Shown here piece by piece: positions 44,791 through 53,705 of a stretch of DNA of 64,000 bases. The stretch lies in the NCBI RefSeq assembly GCF_032999765.1, contig NZ_CP136051.1, positions 2,394,417 to 2,458,416 of the forward strand. Reading direction: 5' to 3'. Below the pieces are notes generated by a model. It did not search any database and had not been told where the DNA came from. It saw only the letters and a list, made by a program, of their open reading frames with translations. Source of the stretch: Imperialibacter roseus (lineage in GTDB: Bacteria > Bacteroidota > Bacteroidia > Cytophagales > Cyclobacteriaceae). The position numbers were made by a program, and so were the translations under genes. Within the stretch, counting starts at the first letter, position 1; each line of letters starts with the position of its first letter.

Positions 44791-47700
44791 ATGGTCGCAG
44801 ATGTTTTTATAAAAAGACCCGTAACCGCCATCGTCATATCTATTGTGATTGTGCTGGTTGGTCTGATTGCGATGAGCACATTGCCCATCTCCCAATATCC
44901 AGATATCACACCTCCAACTGTAGCTGTAAATGGCGTTTATATAGGAGCTGACGCTGAAACGGTGGAGCAAACCACCACCACCGCCATTGAAACGCAAATC
45001 AACGGCACACCTGGCATGACTTACATGTCAAGCAACAGCACCAGCAGCGGAGTGAGTGGCGTCACCGTCACATTCGACATAGGTACTAATATTGATATTG
45101 CTACGCTCGACGTCCAAAACCGGGTAAGCGTGGCTGAGCCTACCCTTCCTGAGATTGTAAGAAGGTTGGGACTTACCGTGCGCAAAAGGAACCCGAGTAT
45201 TTTTATGGCCCTGGCGCTATACTCTCCTGAAGGCACGCATGACGCCACCTTCCTTGGCAACTTTGCCAATATTTACATGAAAGATGCCCTCCTTCGGGTA
45301 AAGGGAGTAGGGGACATCTTTTCAGTGGGGGACGATTTTGGTATGCGTATTTGGTTAGATCCTCAAAAACTGGCTAACCTCAAGATTACACCAGCTGAAG
45401 TGAACGCAGCCCTACAGGAACAAAATCTTCAGATTTCGGCGGGAACAATTGGCAGCACACCTCAGGCTTCAACGCAAACATTTGAGTTTAATATACTGAC
45501 AAACAGCAGGATAAGCACAGTTGAAGACTTTGAGGATATTGTGGTAAAAACCAATCCGGTCACGGGAAATATGGTGTACCTGAAAGACATTGCCAGGGTA
45601 GAGTTGGCCAAGGCTAGTTATGGTAACCACCCGTTTGTGATGGGTAGGCCCGCTTCTTTTGTGCTGCTCTACCTGGAGCCGGGTGCCAATGCGCTAGAAG
45701 CAAACAAGGGCGTGCGGGAAACGCTTGCGCAGCTTAAAGCCAATTTTCCCAAAGACGTGGATTACCTTATTCCTTTGGAAACAACCTCTGTTGTGGAAGT
45801 ATCACTTAAAGAAGTGGCATTCACACTGATGGAAGCCATGATTTTGGTGATTCTGGTAGTATTCCTCTTTCTTCAGACCTTCAGGGCCACTTTGATCCCC
45901 ATCCTGGCGATCCCAGTGTCGCTGATAGGCACCTTTATCTTCTTTATTCCATTTGGCTTTACGATTAATACGCTTACCCTGTTTGCGTTCGTGCTGGCCA
46001 TTGGTATTGTGGTGGACGATGCTATTGTGGTGGTGGAATCGATTCAGCACAACATGGATACTCACAAGCTTTCAGCCAAAGATGCTACCATTAAATCGAT
46101 GAAGGAAATCTCTGCACCTGTAATAGCCATTGCATTGATTCTGGCAGCGGTGTTTGTTCCGGTTGGCTTTGTTCCGGGAATAATTGGAAAACTTTACCAG
46201 CAATTCGCCATTACAATTGCTATTTCGGTATTGATTTCTGCTTTCGTTGCCCTTTCGTTGACGCCGGCGCTGTGTATGTTGCTGCTGAGGCCGTCTGATC
46301 AATCCAAAAGCAAGAAAGGACTGGAGTGGTTCTTCAGTCGCTTCAACCGCTGGTTCGACAAAATATCGGGTTCGTATACAAACGGGGTGAGAAGGTGGAT
46401 CAAGGGAACTCCGTATGTGCTGGTGATGATGATTTGCCTTTTCGTTGGCCTATTCTTTCTGTTCCAAAACAAATCGACTGGGTTTATTCCCACGGAGGAC
46501 GAAAAACGCTTTTATGTGACCTATGAAATGGCAGAAGGCACCTCCACGAACCGCAGTATTGAAATGCAGCTGGAGCTTCAAAAGCGCATCATGACCCTGC
46601 CATCGCTGGAGGTAGTAGGGGGGCTGGCTGGACTGAACATACTAACTTTTTCTAATAAATCGAACGTAGGAACACTGTTTGTGAACCTAAAACATTGGGA
46701 CGAACGTGATCCGGAAACGGAGAGTGTGGAAAAAATTATTGGGCAGGTTATGGCCATGACTTCTGATATCAAGGAAGCAAGAGTGCTGGCGATTGCACCT
46801 CCGCCTATTCCGGGTCTTGGAAGGTCGTCCGGATTCACTTTTGAGCTTTTGCAGACCAGTAGCCCCGATGATATCTTCGGTTTTGAGGCGACCATGCAAA
46901 AGTTTATTGCGGCAGCCAATCAGCGACCTGAGATAGCCGCCGCCTACTCGTTCTTTTCGGCCCGAACACCGGCTTACCAGGTCGACCTTGACAAGGAAAA
47001 GGCAAAAAAGATGGGCGTCAACGTGGCCCAGGCTTATGGTACATTGTCGACTTTGTTGGCAAGCAGCTACGTGAACGATTTTAATATTTATGGAAGAAAC
47101 TTTAGGGTGGTAACCCAGGCCGATACTGTCTATAGAAAAGACATCGACGACATCGGGAAATACTTTGTGAAAAACAGCATGGGTGAGATGGTGCCATTGA
47201 GTGCACTCATCACCACGAAGGTGATTGAAACACCGGCGCTCATCTCACATTATAATATCTACCGGTCGGCGGAGATCCTCGGCACTTACGCTCCCGGCTA
47301 TAGCAGCGGCGATGCCATCAAGGCGTTGCAGGAAGTGGCGGCAGAAGTGCTGCCGACTGGCTATAGCTATGAGTTTGGTGGCATGAGCTACGAGGAAGTA
47401 AAGGCTGGAAACACCCAGAGCATCATATTTCTTGTGTCCATTGTCTTTGTCTTCCTGTTTCTGGCAGCACTCTACGAAAGCTGGTCGATTCCATTTTCGG
47501 TACTGTTTGCAGTGCCCATTGGGGCGTTTGGCTCTATCCTGACGCTGACACTTCTACCAGGACTTACGAACAATATCTATGCACAGATTGGCTTGATTAC
47601 GCTGATAGGGCTGGCAGCCAAGAACGCCATTCTAATTGTGGAATTTGCAAAAGAGCGAGTTGACGCAGGGGGGGACATTATAGAATCAACGCTGGAAGCT

Positions 47701-47931
47701 GTAAGGCTGCGTCTGCGGCCCATTATCATGACGTCGCTGGCATTCATTTTGGGTGTGCTGCCTCTTGCGATCTCCACAGGTGCTGGTGCTGAAGCCAGAA
47801 AAACCATTGGCTGGACGGTGGCCGGAGGGATGGTAGCAGCCAGCTCCCTGGCCATCTTTGTGGTGCCGGTGCTGTATGTGGCTATTTCAAAAATTGCCTA
47901 CCGAAGGAAAATGAAGAAGGCAGCATTGTAG
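44791..47931 (+). CDS. RND multidrug efflux permease (HAE-1/AcrB type)
   Basis: A 1046-aa proton-driven permease with the RND plan of 12 transmembrane helices and two large periplasmic loops. The N terminus FIKRPVTAIVISIVIVLVG and STLPISQYPDITPPTV are strongly typical of AcrB/MexB. The proton-relay acidic pair lies in GIVVDDAIVVVESIQHNM (about residue 408). The second half begins near 540 (GTPYVLVMMICLFVGLFF), and GLAAKNAILIVEFAKE near 945 is the conserved fourth-motif lysine region. Drug type cannot be read from the sequence. A strong terminator follows 26 bases after the stop. Confidence 0.95.
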   Translation: MVADVFIKRPVTAIVISIVIVLVGLIAMSTLPISQYPDITPPTVAVNGVYIGADAETVEQTTTTAIETQINGTPGMTYMSSNSTSSGVSGVTVTFDIGTNIDIATLDVQNRVSVAEPTLPEIVRRLGLTVRKRNPSIFMALALYSPEGTHDATFLGNFANIYMKDALLRVKGVGDIFSVGDDFGMRIWLDPQKLANLKITPAEVNAALQEQNLQISAGTIGSTPQASTQTFEFNILTNSRISTVEDFEDIVVKTNPVTGNMVYLKDIARVELAKASYGNHPFVMGRPASFVLLYLEPGANALEANKGVRETLAQLKANFPKDVDYLIPLETTSVVEVSLKEVAFTLMEAMILVILVVFLFLQTFRATLIPILAIPVSLIGTFIFFIPFGFTINTLTLFAFVLAIGIVVDDAIVVVESIQHNMDTHKLSAKDATIKSMKEISAPVIAIALILAAVFVPVGFVPGIIGKLYQQFAITIAISVLISAFVALSLTPALCMLLLRPSDQSKSKKGLEWFFSRFNRWFDKISGSYTNGVRRWIKGTPYVLVMMICLFVGLFFLFQNKSTGFIPTEDEKRFYVTYEMAEGTSTNRSIEMQLELQKRIMTLPSLEVVGGLAGLNILTFSNKSNVGTLFVNLKHWDERDPETESVEKIIGQVMAMTSDIKEARVLAIAPPPIPGLGRSSGFTFELLQTSSPDDIFGFEATMQKFIAAANQRPEIAAAYSFFSARTPAYQVDLDKEKAKKMGVNVAQAYGTLSTLLASSYVNDFNIYGRNFRVVTQADTVYRKDIDDIGKYFVKNSMGEMVPLSALITTKVIETPALISHYNIYRSAEILGTYAPGYSSGDAIKALQEVAAEVLPTGYSYEFGGMSYEEVKAGNTQSIIFLVSIVFVFLFLAALYESWSIPFSVLFAVPIGAFGSILTLTLLPGLTNNIYAQIGLITLIGLAAKNAILIVEFAKERVDAGGDIIESTLEAVRLRLRPIIMTSLAFILGVLPLAISTGAGAEARKTIGWTVAGGMVAASSLAIFVVPVLYVAISKIAYRRKMKKAAL

Positions 47932-47956
47932 TTGTCATTTGATTTTATGAGTTACC

Positions 47957-47988
47957 AAAGCGCCTGGGAAGTAGTTTTCAGGCGCTTT
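47957..47988. terminator. Strong hairpin terminator after the efflux operon
   Basis: AAAGCGCCTG (47957-47966) pairs perfectly with CAGGCGCTTT (47979-47988) across a 12-base loop. Being flanked by A and T runs, it can also act for the opposing permease gene ending at 48017. Confidence 0.8.
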
Positions 47989-48016
47989 GTCGTTATTTCA
48001 GATGGTGAATACTATT

Positions 48017-50614
48017 CTACTCCACCCGCAACTGTTCCACGGGATTTAGCTTGCTGGTTTGCATCATTTTGTAGCCCACAGCGCCTACAACAATCCCAAG
48101 AATAATCATGACTGGCCAAACATAGTGGATAATGCTGATGTCGATATGGTAGGCGTAGATGCCATCAAGCACAGAATGCATCACTGCTGACCCACCGGCC
48201 AGGCCAATGATGGCGGCAATGCCAAGGATCCAATAGATGTCTCTTCCCAACAACTGCGTAATTTGCTGCCACGAAGCTCCCATCACTTTTCGAATGCCAA
48301 ATTCCTTCTTTCTCTTTTGGGCAATCAAAGAAATGAGTGTGTAGAGGCCTACAATAGAAATGAGGATCGAAATAGTGGCCACAATCATGCTGATATTGAT
48401 CATGATGAAGTTGGTTTGTCGCACTTGCTGCATCACATCTTCCTGAAGAAAACCTCCGTAGAGCTCCTGCGGAAAAAGCTCATACCACAGTGCTTCCAAC
48501 TCTCTGTTTTTGCCGGTGGCCAATCCATCGGTCTTTAAGGTCGCATAGCCATAACTTTGAGGTCTCATCAGGCGCATTACGCACGGTTTTATTTTGTTGT
48601 TAAACATGATTTGCCGCAAGTTGAAATCCTCAACAACACCAATTATCGTGTATCGGTCACCGTCTACTACAATTGGTTTGTTGAGCGCATCTCCTCCCAG
48701 CTGGTCTTCCAGCATGCTGTTGATAACTGCTTCCTTTCTGGGCTCTCCTGTATGTGTTCCGTTGCCAGAGAACAGAGACCCGTTAATGAGTCTTATTTCA
48801 AGTGTTTCAAGGTACCCGGCGCCGACACCCAATTCAGCGACTTCGTATTCCTGGCCGTTGAAATCAATCGAACTGTTGTTAAAGCTAAACCCAACCAACG
48901 AGCTTGTGCCTGCTATTTGCCTGACATCAGTTTGCTGTTTCAGTCGATCTTCCAGTAACGTGTATTGTTGAGGGTCGCTCAAAGGTATATTGATAACCCC
49001 GCCCAGGTCATAGCCCCGGCCGAGCCGCTCCTGATACCATGCGTTGTCGGTGGTCACCAGCAGGCCAAATATATTGTAGAAGCAGAGGGCAAACTGAAAA
49101 GTAAGCAGCACTGTCATCAGCCTGTTCTTGCCAGAAAGGACCACTTTGTTTCTGAAGATGGCGAGCGAGGGAAACTTTGAAATGTATAAAGCAGGATAGG
49201 CACTTGCCATCAGCCCAACGCACAATACCAGCACCAAACCAAAATAAACAAAAGTGGTCCATGGAATCTGGTCAGGTTGAATGATCTCATAGCTCATCAT
49301 AGCATTGTAGCCTGGAATCATATAATAGGTAAGTCCCAGCGCTATCACCACAGCCACACCTATCATCAGGAAGTTTTCCAGAATGAATTGGGTGATTGTA
49401 CTGGTTCGGTTGCCGCCAAGCACTTTCCGCACGGCGATTTCCTTCAGTCGGTTGCCAGACAGCGCAATGCTTGTGTTGATAAAGTTGAAGCAGGCCAGCA
49501 GTAAAATGCCAATGGCAGAACCCAGCGTGCCAGCTACTGCTGCCGGATGCATTTGCGGCACAAAGGCAGAATTGTGCAACGATGCCTCTAGGGCTGGCCA
49601 CTCCAGTATATTGTCGAGTCTGTACTCACTGATTTGTAAGTCCTTGTTCGCTTGATTTTGAACATCCAGGTAAGTATTCATTTGTGACACCAACCTGGTC
49701 ATATCGCCTTCAGGTGCGTAGACAAACGTACCATCTACCCAATTGGACCAGCTATTTTCATCTATTCCATAAAAGTCGGACAAGTGTTCAAAGTCGGCAA
49801 TGATAGACAGCCGAAAGCTTGTATTGTTGGGAAGCTTTCTGAAAACGTCTTTCACCGTCAATAGCTGCTCCTGATGATTAGGCAATATGACCGTCAAAAG
49901 TTTGCCGACAGGGTAGGGGTCGCCAAAGAATTTCATCGCAGTTTCATCCGACACATACACTTCACCATGGCTCAGAGCTGGCAGTGGTTCTTTGTTGAGA
50001 TTTGCCAAATCAAAGTGGCGAATGAAGCCCGGGTCGGTAAAGGACAAGCCTTCCATGAACAGCTTGTGTCCACCTCCCTCGCTTGATTGATTGGCCAGCT
50101 TGACTGCAATGGACTCATTATGGTAGCGAAAGGCAGCTATGCCTGCGAGGTGCAGGGCAGGGGCAAGGGCTCCGGGGCTGGTGCCAACAGTTGATTCTGC
50201 GGTACGCAGTCCGTTTACTTTATAAATTGAAGCCGCTTGAGGGAAGTATTCATTGAACGTATCGTTGAAACGATAGTTAAAGTAGCCAATTGTGCCTATA
50301 GAAAGCGCAAGTGCCATGCCGAGAATGTTGGCTGCGATGTAAAACGGGTTGTGTTTCATGGCCCGTACAGAGGTGGTGATGTAGTTCCCTGGCAGCTGAC
50401 TCACCCGAACGCCAGCAGGCTTTTTTATCACCGAGAGGCGGAAAAGCTTCAGCACCTCCAGCCGGTAAATTCTTCGGGCTCGCTGTAAACCAACGCTTTC
50501 GATGTTCTCCTCAAAAGCCTCTTCCAGGTCTCCCTGGAGCTCTTCAAATAGCTCTTCCCGACAAAACCATTGCAGCAGCCGGAACCAAAATTTAGGTAAA
50601 TGCGGATGGCTCAT
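48017..50614 (-). CDS. FtsX/MacB-type ABC transporter permease with N-terminal prefix domain, PadR-linked
   Basis: About 865 aa. The ATG at 50614 overlaps the PadR stop as ATGA, so it is preferred over the frame opening at 50644. Residues 1-75 form a short helical prefix (FWFRLLQWFCREELFEELQGDLEEAFEE), then two copies of the FtsX/MacB layout: a transmembrane helix near 95, a large periplasmic domain, and a three-helix bundle. The second helix bundle has KKEFGIRKVMGASWQQITQLL near residue 780 and the end KLNPVEQLRVE. No ATPase gene adjoins, so the partner is unknown. These permeases often sense or extrude envelope-active peptides. It is probably controlled by the upstream PadR. Confidence 0.9.
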   Translation of the reverse strand: MSHPHLPKFWFRLLQWFCREELFEELQGDLEEAFEENIESVGLQRARRIYRLEVLKLFRLSVIKKPAGVRVSQLPGNYITTSVRAMKHNPFYIAANILGMALALSIGTIGYFNYRFNDTFNEYFPQAASIYKVNGLRTAESTVGTSPGALAPALHLAGIAAFRYHNESIAVKLANQSSEGGGHKLFMEGLSFTDPGFIRHFDLANLNKEPLPALSHGEVYVSDETAMKFFGDPYPVGKLLTVILPNHQEQLLTVKDVFRKLPNNTSFRLSIIADFEHLSDFYGIDENSWSNWVDGTFVYAPEGDMTRLVSQMNTYLDVQNQANKDLQISEYRLDNILEWPALEASLHNSAFVPQMHPAAVAGTLGSAIGILLLACFNFINTSIALSGNRLKEIAVRKVLGGNRTSTITQFILENFLMIGVAVVIALGLTYYMIPGYNAMMSYEIIQPDQIPWTTFVYFGLVLVLCVGLMASAYPALYISKFPSLAIFRNKVVLSGKNRLMTVLLTFQFALCFYNIFGLLVTTDNAWYQERLGRGYDLGGVINIPLSDPQQYTLLEDRLKQQTDVRQIAGTSSLVGFSFNNSSIDFNGQEYEVAELGVGAGYLETLEIRLINGSLFSGNGTHTGEPRKEAVINSMLEDQLGGDALNKPIVVDGDRYTIIGVVEDFNLRQIMFNNKIKPCVMRLMRPQSYGYATLKTDGLATGKNRELEALWYELFPQELYGGFLQEDVMQQVRQTNFIMINISMIVATISILISIVGLYTLISLIAQKRKKEFGIRKVMGASWQQITQLLGRDIYWILGIAAIIGLAGGSAVMHSVLDGIYAYHIDISIIHYVWPVMIILGIVVGAVGYKMMQTSKLNPVEQLRVE

Positions 50615-50937
50615 AGCAGTTGTGTTGAAGGGACAAGGCTCCACATTTCGTCTCTGAGGGTTTTCATTTCTCTGAGGCTGGCTTTGCCACTCACGGTGAG
50701 TGCATAGTAGCGCTTGCGCCGACCGCCACGTTCTTGTGTAGCACCACCGTAGTGCGAGGTGACAAAACCCTTTTCGCTCAACCTTGTTAGGGCGGTGTGG
50801 AGAGCCCCCCGGCTTAAACGCCTGTTGAGTCTTTCACTGATGTCCTGCTGGATTTTTAGCCCGTAGGCATCTTCATCTAGTATCAGTATCGAAAGCAGAA
50901 TAACTTCTTGCAATTCACCTAGTTGAGCTCCTTTCAT
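50611..50937 (-). CDS. PadR-family regulator
   Basis: A 108-aa winged-helix repressor of the short PadR type, with LGELQEVILLSILILDEDAYGLKIQQ (about 5-30, quoted for the family core DAYG) and a wing GGATQERGGRRKRYYALTVSG (about residue 68). It ends ATGA-coupled to the permease gene, so it likely regulates that operon in response to a compound or membrane stress. The intergenic region to the next gene (50938-51084) is AT-rich, and I did not find a clear operator in it. Confidence 0.92.
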   Translation of the reverse strand: MKGAQLGELQEVILLSILILDEDAYGLKIQQDISERLNRRLSRGALHTALTRLSEKGFVTSHYGGATQERGGRRKRYYALTVSGKASLREMKTLRDEMWSLVPSTQLL

Positions 50938-51084
50938 CGTATTAGTGTCGTAATTGAAGACCTAATATAAAATTTATTTGTTTCTTAAATGAAGACATGA
51001 CAGAATTTTACAATTGAAAATCACTTTTGCCGCTTTATAAGATCAAAATTTTAAAACTGATCCCAAATAGGCTATTTTGAAACC

Positions 51085-51588
51085 ATGAAAAAAGTCTTCG
51101 GATTTATACTCACCATTGGAATTGGTCTTTTGAGTGTGGCTATCCTGTACATGGCTACAACTCAGTACTTGTTGGAAGGGGAGACCCTATATGACTATGG
51201 CTTATTTATAAAAGCCAATGTTATCGGAGAATCTCATATAGATGTTCGGCGAAGAGGTGCGTCCGACAGGATGCAGGACTTTGTGGAAATCACACCCATC
51301 ATTGCATTTGAACACCCACAGGGCATCTTTGTTGACACTGCCCGACAATTTACCCGCATCATTCTTAAAGGAGCAATTGACGACCCGGAGGAAGTCCAAA
51401 CCGGAGACACGGTTAATCTGCTTGTTAGCCCATATGAACCAAAGGCGTATATTGTAGAAGGGGAGGCAGACCCCAATAATTGGATAGGTTTCTTTATTTG
51501 GGCTGGTATAGGCGCAGCCCTTATGTTTTGGTTTTACAGGAGGTTCAAAAGCCACTTTCCCAAAGATGCTGAAACGAGACAGCTTTGA
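51085..51588 (+). CDS. DUF3592-like membrane protein
   Basis: A 167-aa protein with an N-terminal transmembrane helix (about 5-27), a soluble domain of about 100 residues, and a C-terminal transmembrane helix (about 133-153, NWIGFFIWAGIGAALMFWFY). The middle, with ITPIIAFEHPQGIFVDTA and a DTVNLLVSPYEPKAYIV stretch, resembles the DUF3592 family of bitopic proteins. The family has no known function. It lies between the two PadR-permease modules. A start further downstream is unlikely. Confidence 0.7.
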   Translation: MKKVFGFILTIGIGLLSVAILYMATTQYLLEGETLYDYGLFIKANVIGESHIDVRRRGASDRMQDFVEITPIIAFEHPQGIFVDTARQFTRIILKGAIDDPEEVQTGDTVNLLVSPYEPKAYIVEGEADPNNWIGFFIWAGIGAALMFWFYRRFKSHFPKDAETRQL

Positions 51589-51672
51589 CAGTAAATAATT
51601 TTTAACTAAAAAATTAGTTTGTAATCAACTATATTTTTAGTTTTGAAGCGCTGCCACCGTGCCTCGTCATAT

Positions 51673-52167
51673 ATGAATAGATTCCCGGCTCTGCTTTTTC
51701 TGCTATTTGCCCTTAGTTCATGCAATCGAACGCTGCTGACAAACAATACACCTCGATGCAAGTTTCGGCTTACGCAACAAGCACTATTGCTCACCGGCAA
51801 ACGGTGGCAGGAGGTAAGCATAGAGGCGAGGAGATTATCCGCCGGTGCAATGCCAACCACAAAAGATTTCAAAGATGTTACCGGCCAGTTCAGTCCTTCT
51901 GATCTTGACGACGTGGCCATCTTTGACGAGAAGGGCGCCTATGTCTTCGACGAGGGGGCAGTAAAAGCCAGGCCCGAAAGCCCACAAGTATATGAGAAAG
52001 GAACCTGGTGCATTTGCAAAGGAGGGAACCAACTCATTCTAACCAATGGCCCGGCTATCACTGTGTACGACATCATTCGATTGGAGGAGAATTCATTGAT
52101 CCTCCAACTGCACCGAACCAAAGAAGAAGTGGCTGATACTTACCTGTTGACGTATCAGCCATTCTGA
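51673..52167 (+). CDS. Lipocalin-like lipoprotein
   Basis: About 164 aa from the ATG at 51673, which gives a lipoprotein signal with C17 in FALSSC; the longer frame starting at 51643 lacks a plausible signal and is rejected. The mature part looks like the lipocalin-like/DUF families of Bacteroidota: LLLTGKRWQEVS, DDVAIFDEKGAYVFDEG, YEKGTWCICKGGNQLIL, TVYDIIRLEENSLILQL. It is anchored in the membrane and may bind a small hydrophobic molecule, but the ligand is unknown. It is convergent with the next gene, with only 14 bases between the two stops. Confidence 0.7.
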   Translation: MNRFPALLFLLFALSSCNRTLLTNNTPRCKFRLTQQALLLTGKRWQEVSIEARRLSAGAMPTTKDFKDVTGQFSPSDLDDVAIFDEKGAYVFDEGAVKARPESPQVYEKGTWCICKGGNQLILTNGPAITVYDIIRLEENSLILQLHRTKEEVADTYLLTYQPF

Positions 52168-52181
52168 GAAACCAAATTCAC

Positions 52182-53180
52182 TTATAACTCATCGTGTAGC
52201 ACCTTATCGAGAAAGCGTATTGCCTCCCTCTTAACTGATGCTACATCTTTTGCCAATCGGGGCGCAACAATCCCGTGGTTGCCTGCGTCAGGAAATGGGA
52301 CTTTCTGCTTTGTCTCTGATGGTAGTTGCTGAAACATCTGTAGCATAGCAGTCACAGAGGCAACGTCATCTTGTATCGTGTCATTTTTGTACCAATACCC
52401 CATCCATACCGGGCTTTTCACCCTATCGAATGTTTCCGGAGTCATCGCATAAGTCATGAAATTCTGAAACTGGGCAAGGAAGGCCAAATTGCATTTGGTG
52501 GAATTATACAGCCCGTAGCCCTCATAGGGCTGTGGTACTTCGAAAGAATCAGCGCCGGAAACTTTCTTTATCAATTCCAGCCCCCAAGGCTTTGTAAACA
52601 TCTCCATTCGTTCATCTACTGTTTTGACACAGGGGCTAAAGAGTACTACGGCCTTCAACTCCGGATGCTGTGAAGCGAGCCAGATGCTCAAAGCACCTCC
52701 AAATGATGTGCCCATGACAATTACCTTTTTGCCAAGCTGCTTAGCAACGGTCAGTGCATATTCCGCAGAATAGACGAAATCGTCGGCAGTTTCGCTGGCG
52801 AGTGTGGCTGGGCCAAGATCAACACCATGACCAGCCAGTCGGGCCAGGTATAGATTAGCATCGTAACGTGCAGCTATTTCTTTGTGAATAGGGTCGGCTT
52901 CCTCGTGGCTCGACGTGCCACCATGAAGATACAGGAATGCATATTCGGTGGGCGACTTCGAAAGACTGTCGGCCCATACTATCGTTGCTTCGCAGCCAGG
53001 CTTGATGCCGACGACAGCTGACTCTGATAGTTTGATCTGCTGTTCCAGACTCGTCAAGCCGGAAGGTAGGTCAACTACCATGTGCTGTAGTTTAGGGCGG
53101 GCTGGCTTGGGGCCTGAAAGATAAATAATTAGCCCTCCTGCAATTATGGCTGAAACTATAACAAGGATTCTTTTTCTCAT
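52182..53180 (-). CDS. Membrane-anchored alpha/beta hydrolase
   Basis: About 332 aa from the ATG at 53180, which places a single transmembrane anchor at the N terminus (ILVIVSAIIAGGLIIYL). A longer frame begins at 53258 but would add a poor Lys-rich stretch. The hydrolase core has YAFLYLHGGTSSHEE (oxyanion region), the nucleophile elbow VMGTSFGGALSIW with Ser, and a C-terminal acid/His segment PFPDAGNHGIVAPRL with the catalytic His. The fold is alpha/beta hydrolase; the substrate is unknown. The active site is likely on the periplasmic side. Confidence 0.85.
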   Translation of the reverse strand: MRKRILVIVSAIIAGGLIIYLSGPKPARPKLQHMVVDLPSGLTSLEQQIKLSESAVVGIKPGCEATIVWADSLSKSPTEYAFLYLHGGTSSHEEADPIHKEIAARYDANLYLARLAGHGVDLGPATLASETADDFVYSAEYALTVAKQLGKKVIVMGTSFGGALSIWLASQHPELKAVVLFSPCVKTVDERMEMFTKPWGLELIKKVSGADSFEVPQPYEGYGLYNSTKCNLAFLAQFQNFMTYAMTPETFDRVKSPVWMGYWYKNDTIQDDVASVTAMLQMFQQLPSETKQKVPFPDAGNHGIVAPRLAKDVASVKREAIRFLDKVLHDEL

Positions 53181-53320
53181 AAGATTACCATTTTTTCTCT
53201 TATGTAAAATGAAGCGGGTTGAATTGGACAATCCAATAACTTTTTTTGTTTCCGCCATGCCATATAAAAACTAATAAGCGCTTCAGTCAACCACCACAGA
53301 CGCACAAATAACTGCTTCTA

Positions 53321-53350
53321 TTGTATTGTAATATATTACTTATAACTTTG
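53321..53350 (+). promoter_or_regulatory. Promoter of the second PadR-permease operon
   Basis: TTG at 53321-53323, a 19-base spacer, and TAACTTTG at 53343-53350 match the Bacteroidota -33/-7 consensus exactly. Predicted start is near 53357, with the PadR ATG at 53376. Palindromes overlap it. Confidence 0.7.
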
Positions 53351-53377
53351 TATATTATACATTGTATATCACGATAT
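53328..53377. promoter_or_regulatory. Cluster of AT-rich palindromes over the PadR promoter
   Basis: Three perfect dyads overlap promoter and start: GTAATATATTAC (53328-53339) inside the spacer, GTATATTATAC (53350-53360) around the start site, and ATATCACGATAT (53366-53377) reaching the ATG. PadR proteins bind AT-rich dyads in their own promoters, so autoregulation is inferred. Confidence 0.5.
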
Positions 53378-53705
53378 GAAGAACAAAGGAATTGGTGAAT
53401 TTGAAGAGCTGATACTACTTGCCGTCTGCATCCTGGCCCAAGGCGCCTATGGCGTATCGGTAAAACAAGAGGTTGAAAAGCATTCTGGCAGATCGATTTT
53501 GCTGGGAGCCGTTCACATAACCCTCTATCGCTTACAAGACAAAGGTTTGCTCGAATCTGAGTTGGGAGGTAACAGCGAAAAGAGGGGAGACCGCAGGAAA
53601 CGCCTTTTCAGAGTAACTCAGGCTGGCATGAAGCAGTTGGAGGCTGCCCAGGATGTACGCCAGAAAATGTGGAAACTAATTCCTCAGCTTAACACTGGCG
53701 TTTAA
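53376..53705 (+). CDS. PadR-family regulator
   Basis: A 109-aa PadR-type winged-helix protein. Motifs include GEFEELILLAVCILAQGAYGVSV (about 5-27), LLGAVHITLYRLQDKGLLES and a wing GNSEKRGDRRKRLFRVTQAG. The stop overlaps the next gene's ATG by one base (TAATG), so it is translationally coupled to the permease. It is similar in design to the PadR at 50611-50937 but sequence identity between them is moderate by eye, so they are paralogous modules, not a recent copy. Confidence 0.93.
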   Translation: MKNKGIGEFEELILLAVCILAQGAYGVSVKQEVEKHSGRSILLGAVHITLYRLQDKGLLESELGGNSEKRGDRRKRLFRVTQAGMKQLEAAQDVRQKMWKLIPQLNTGV

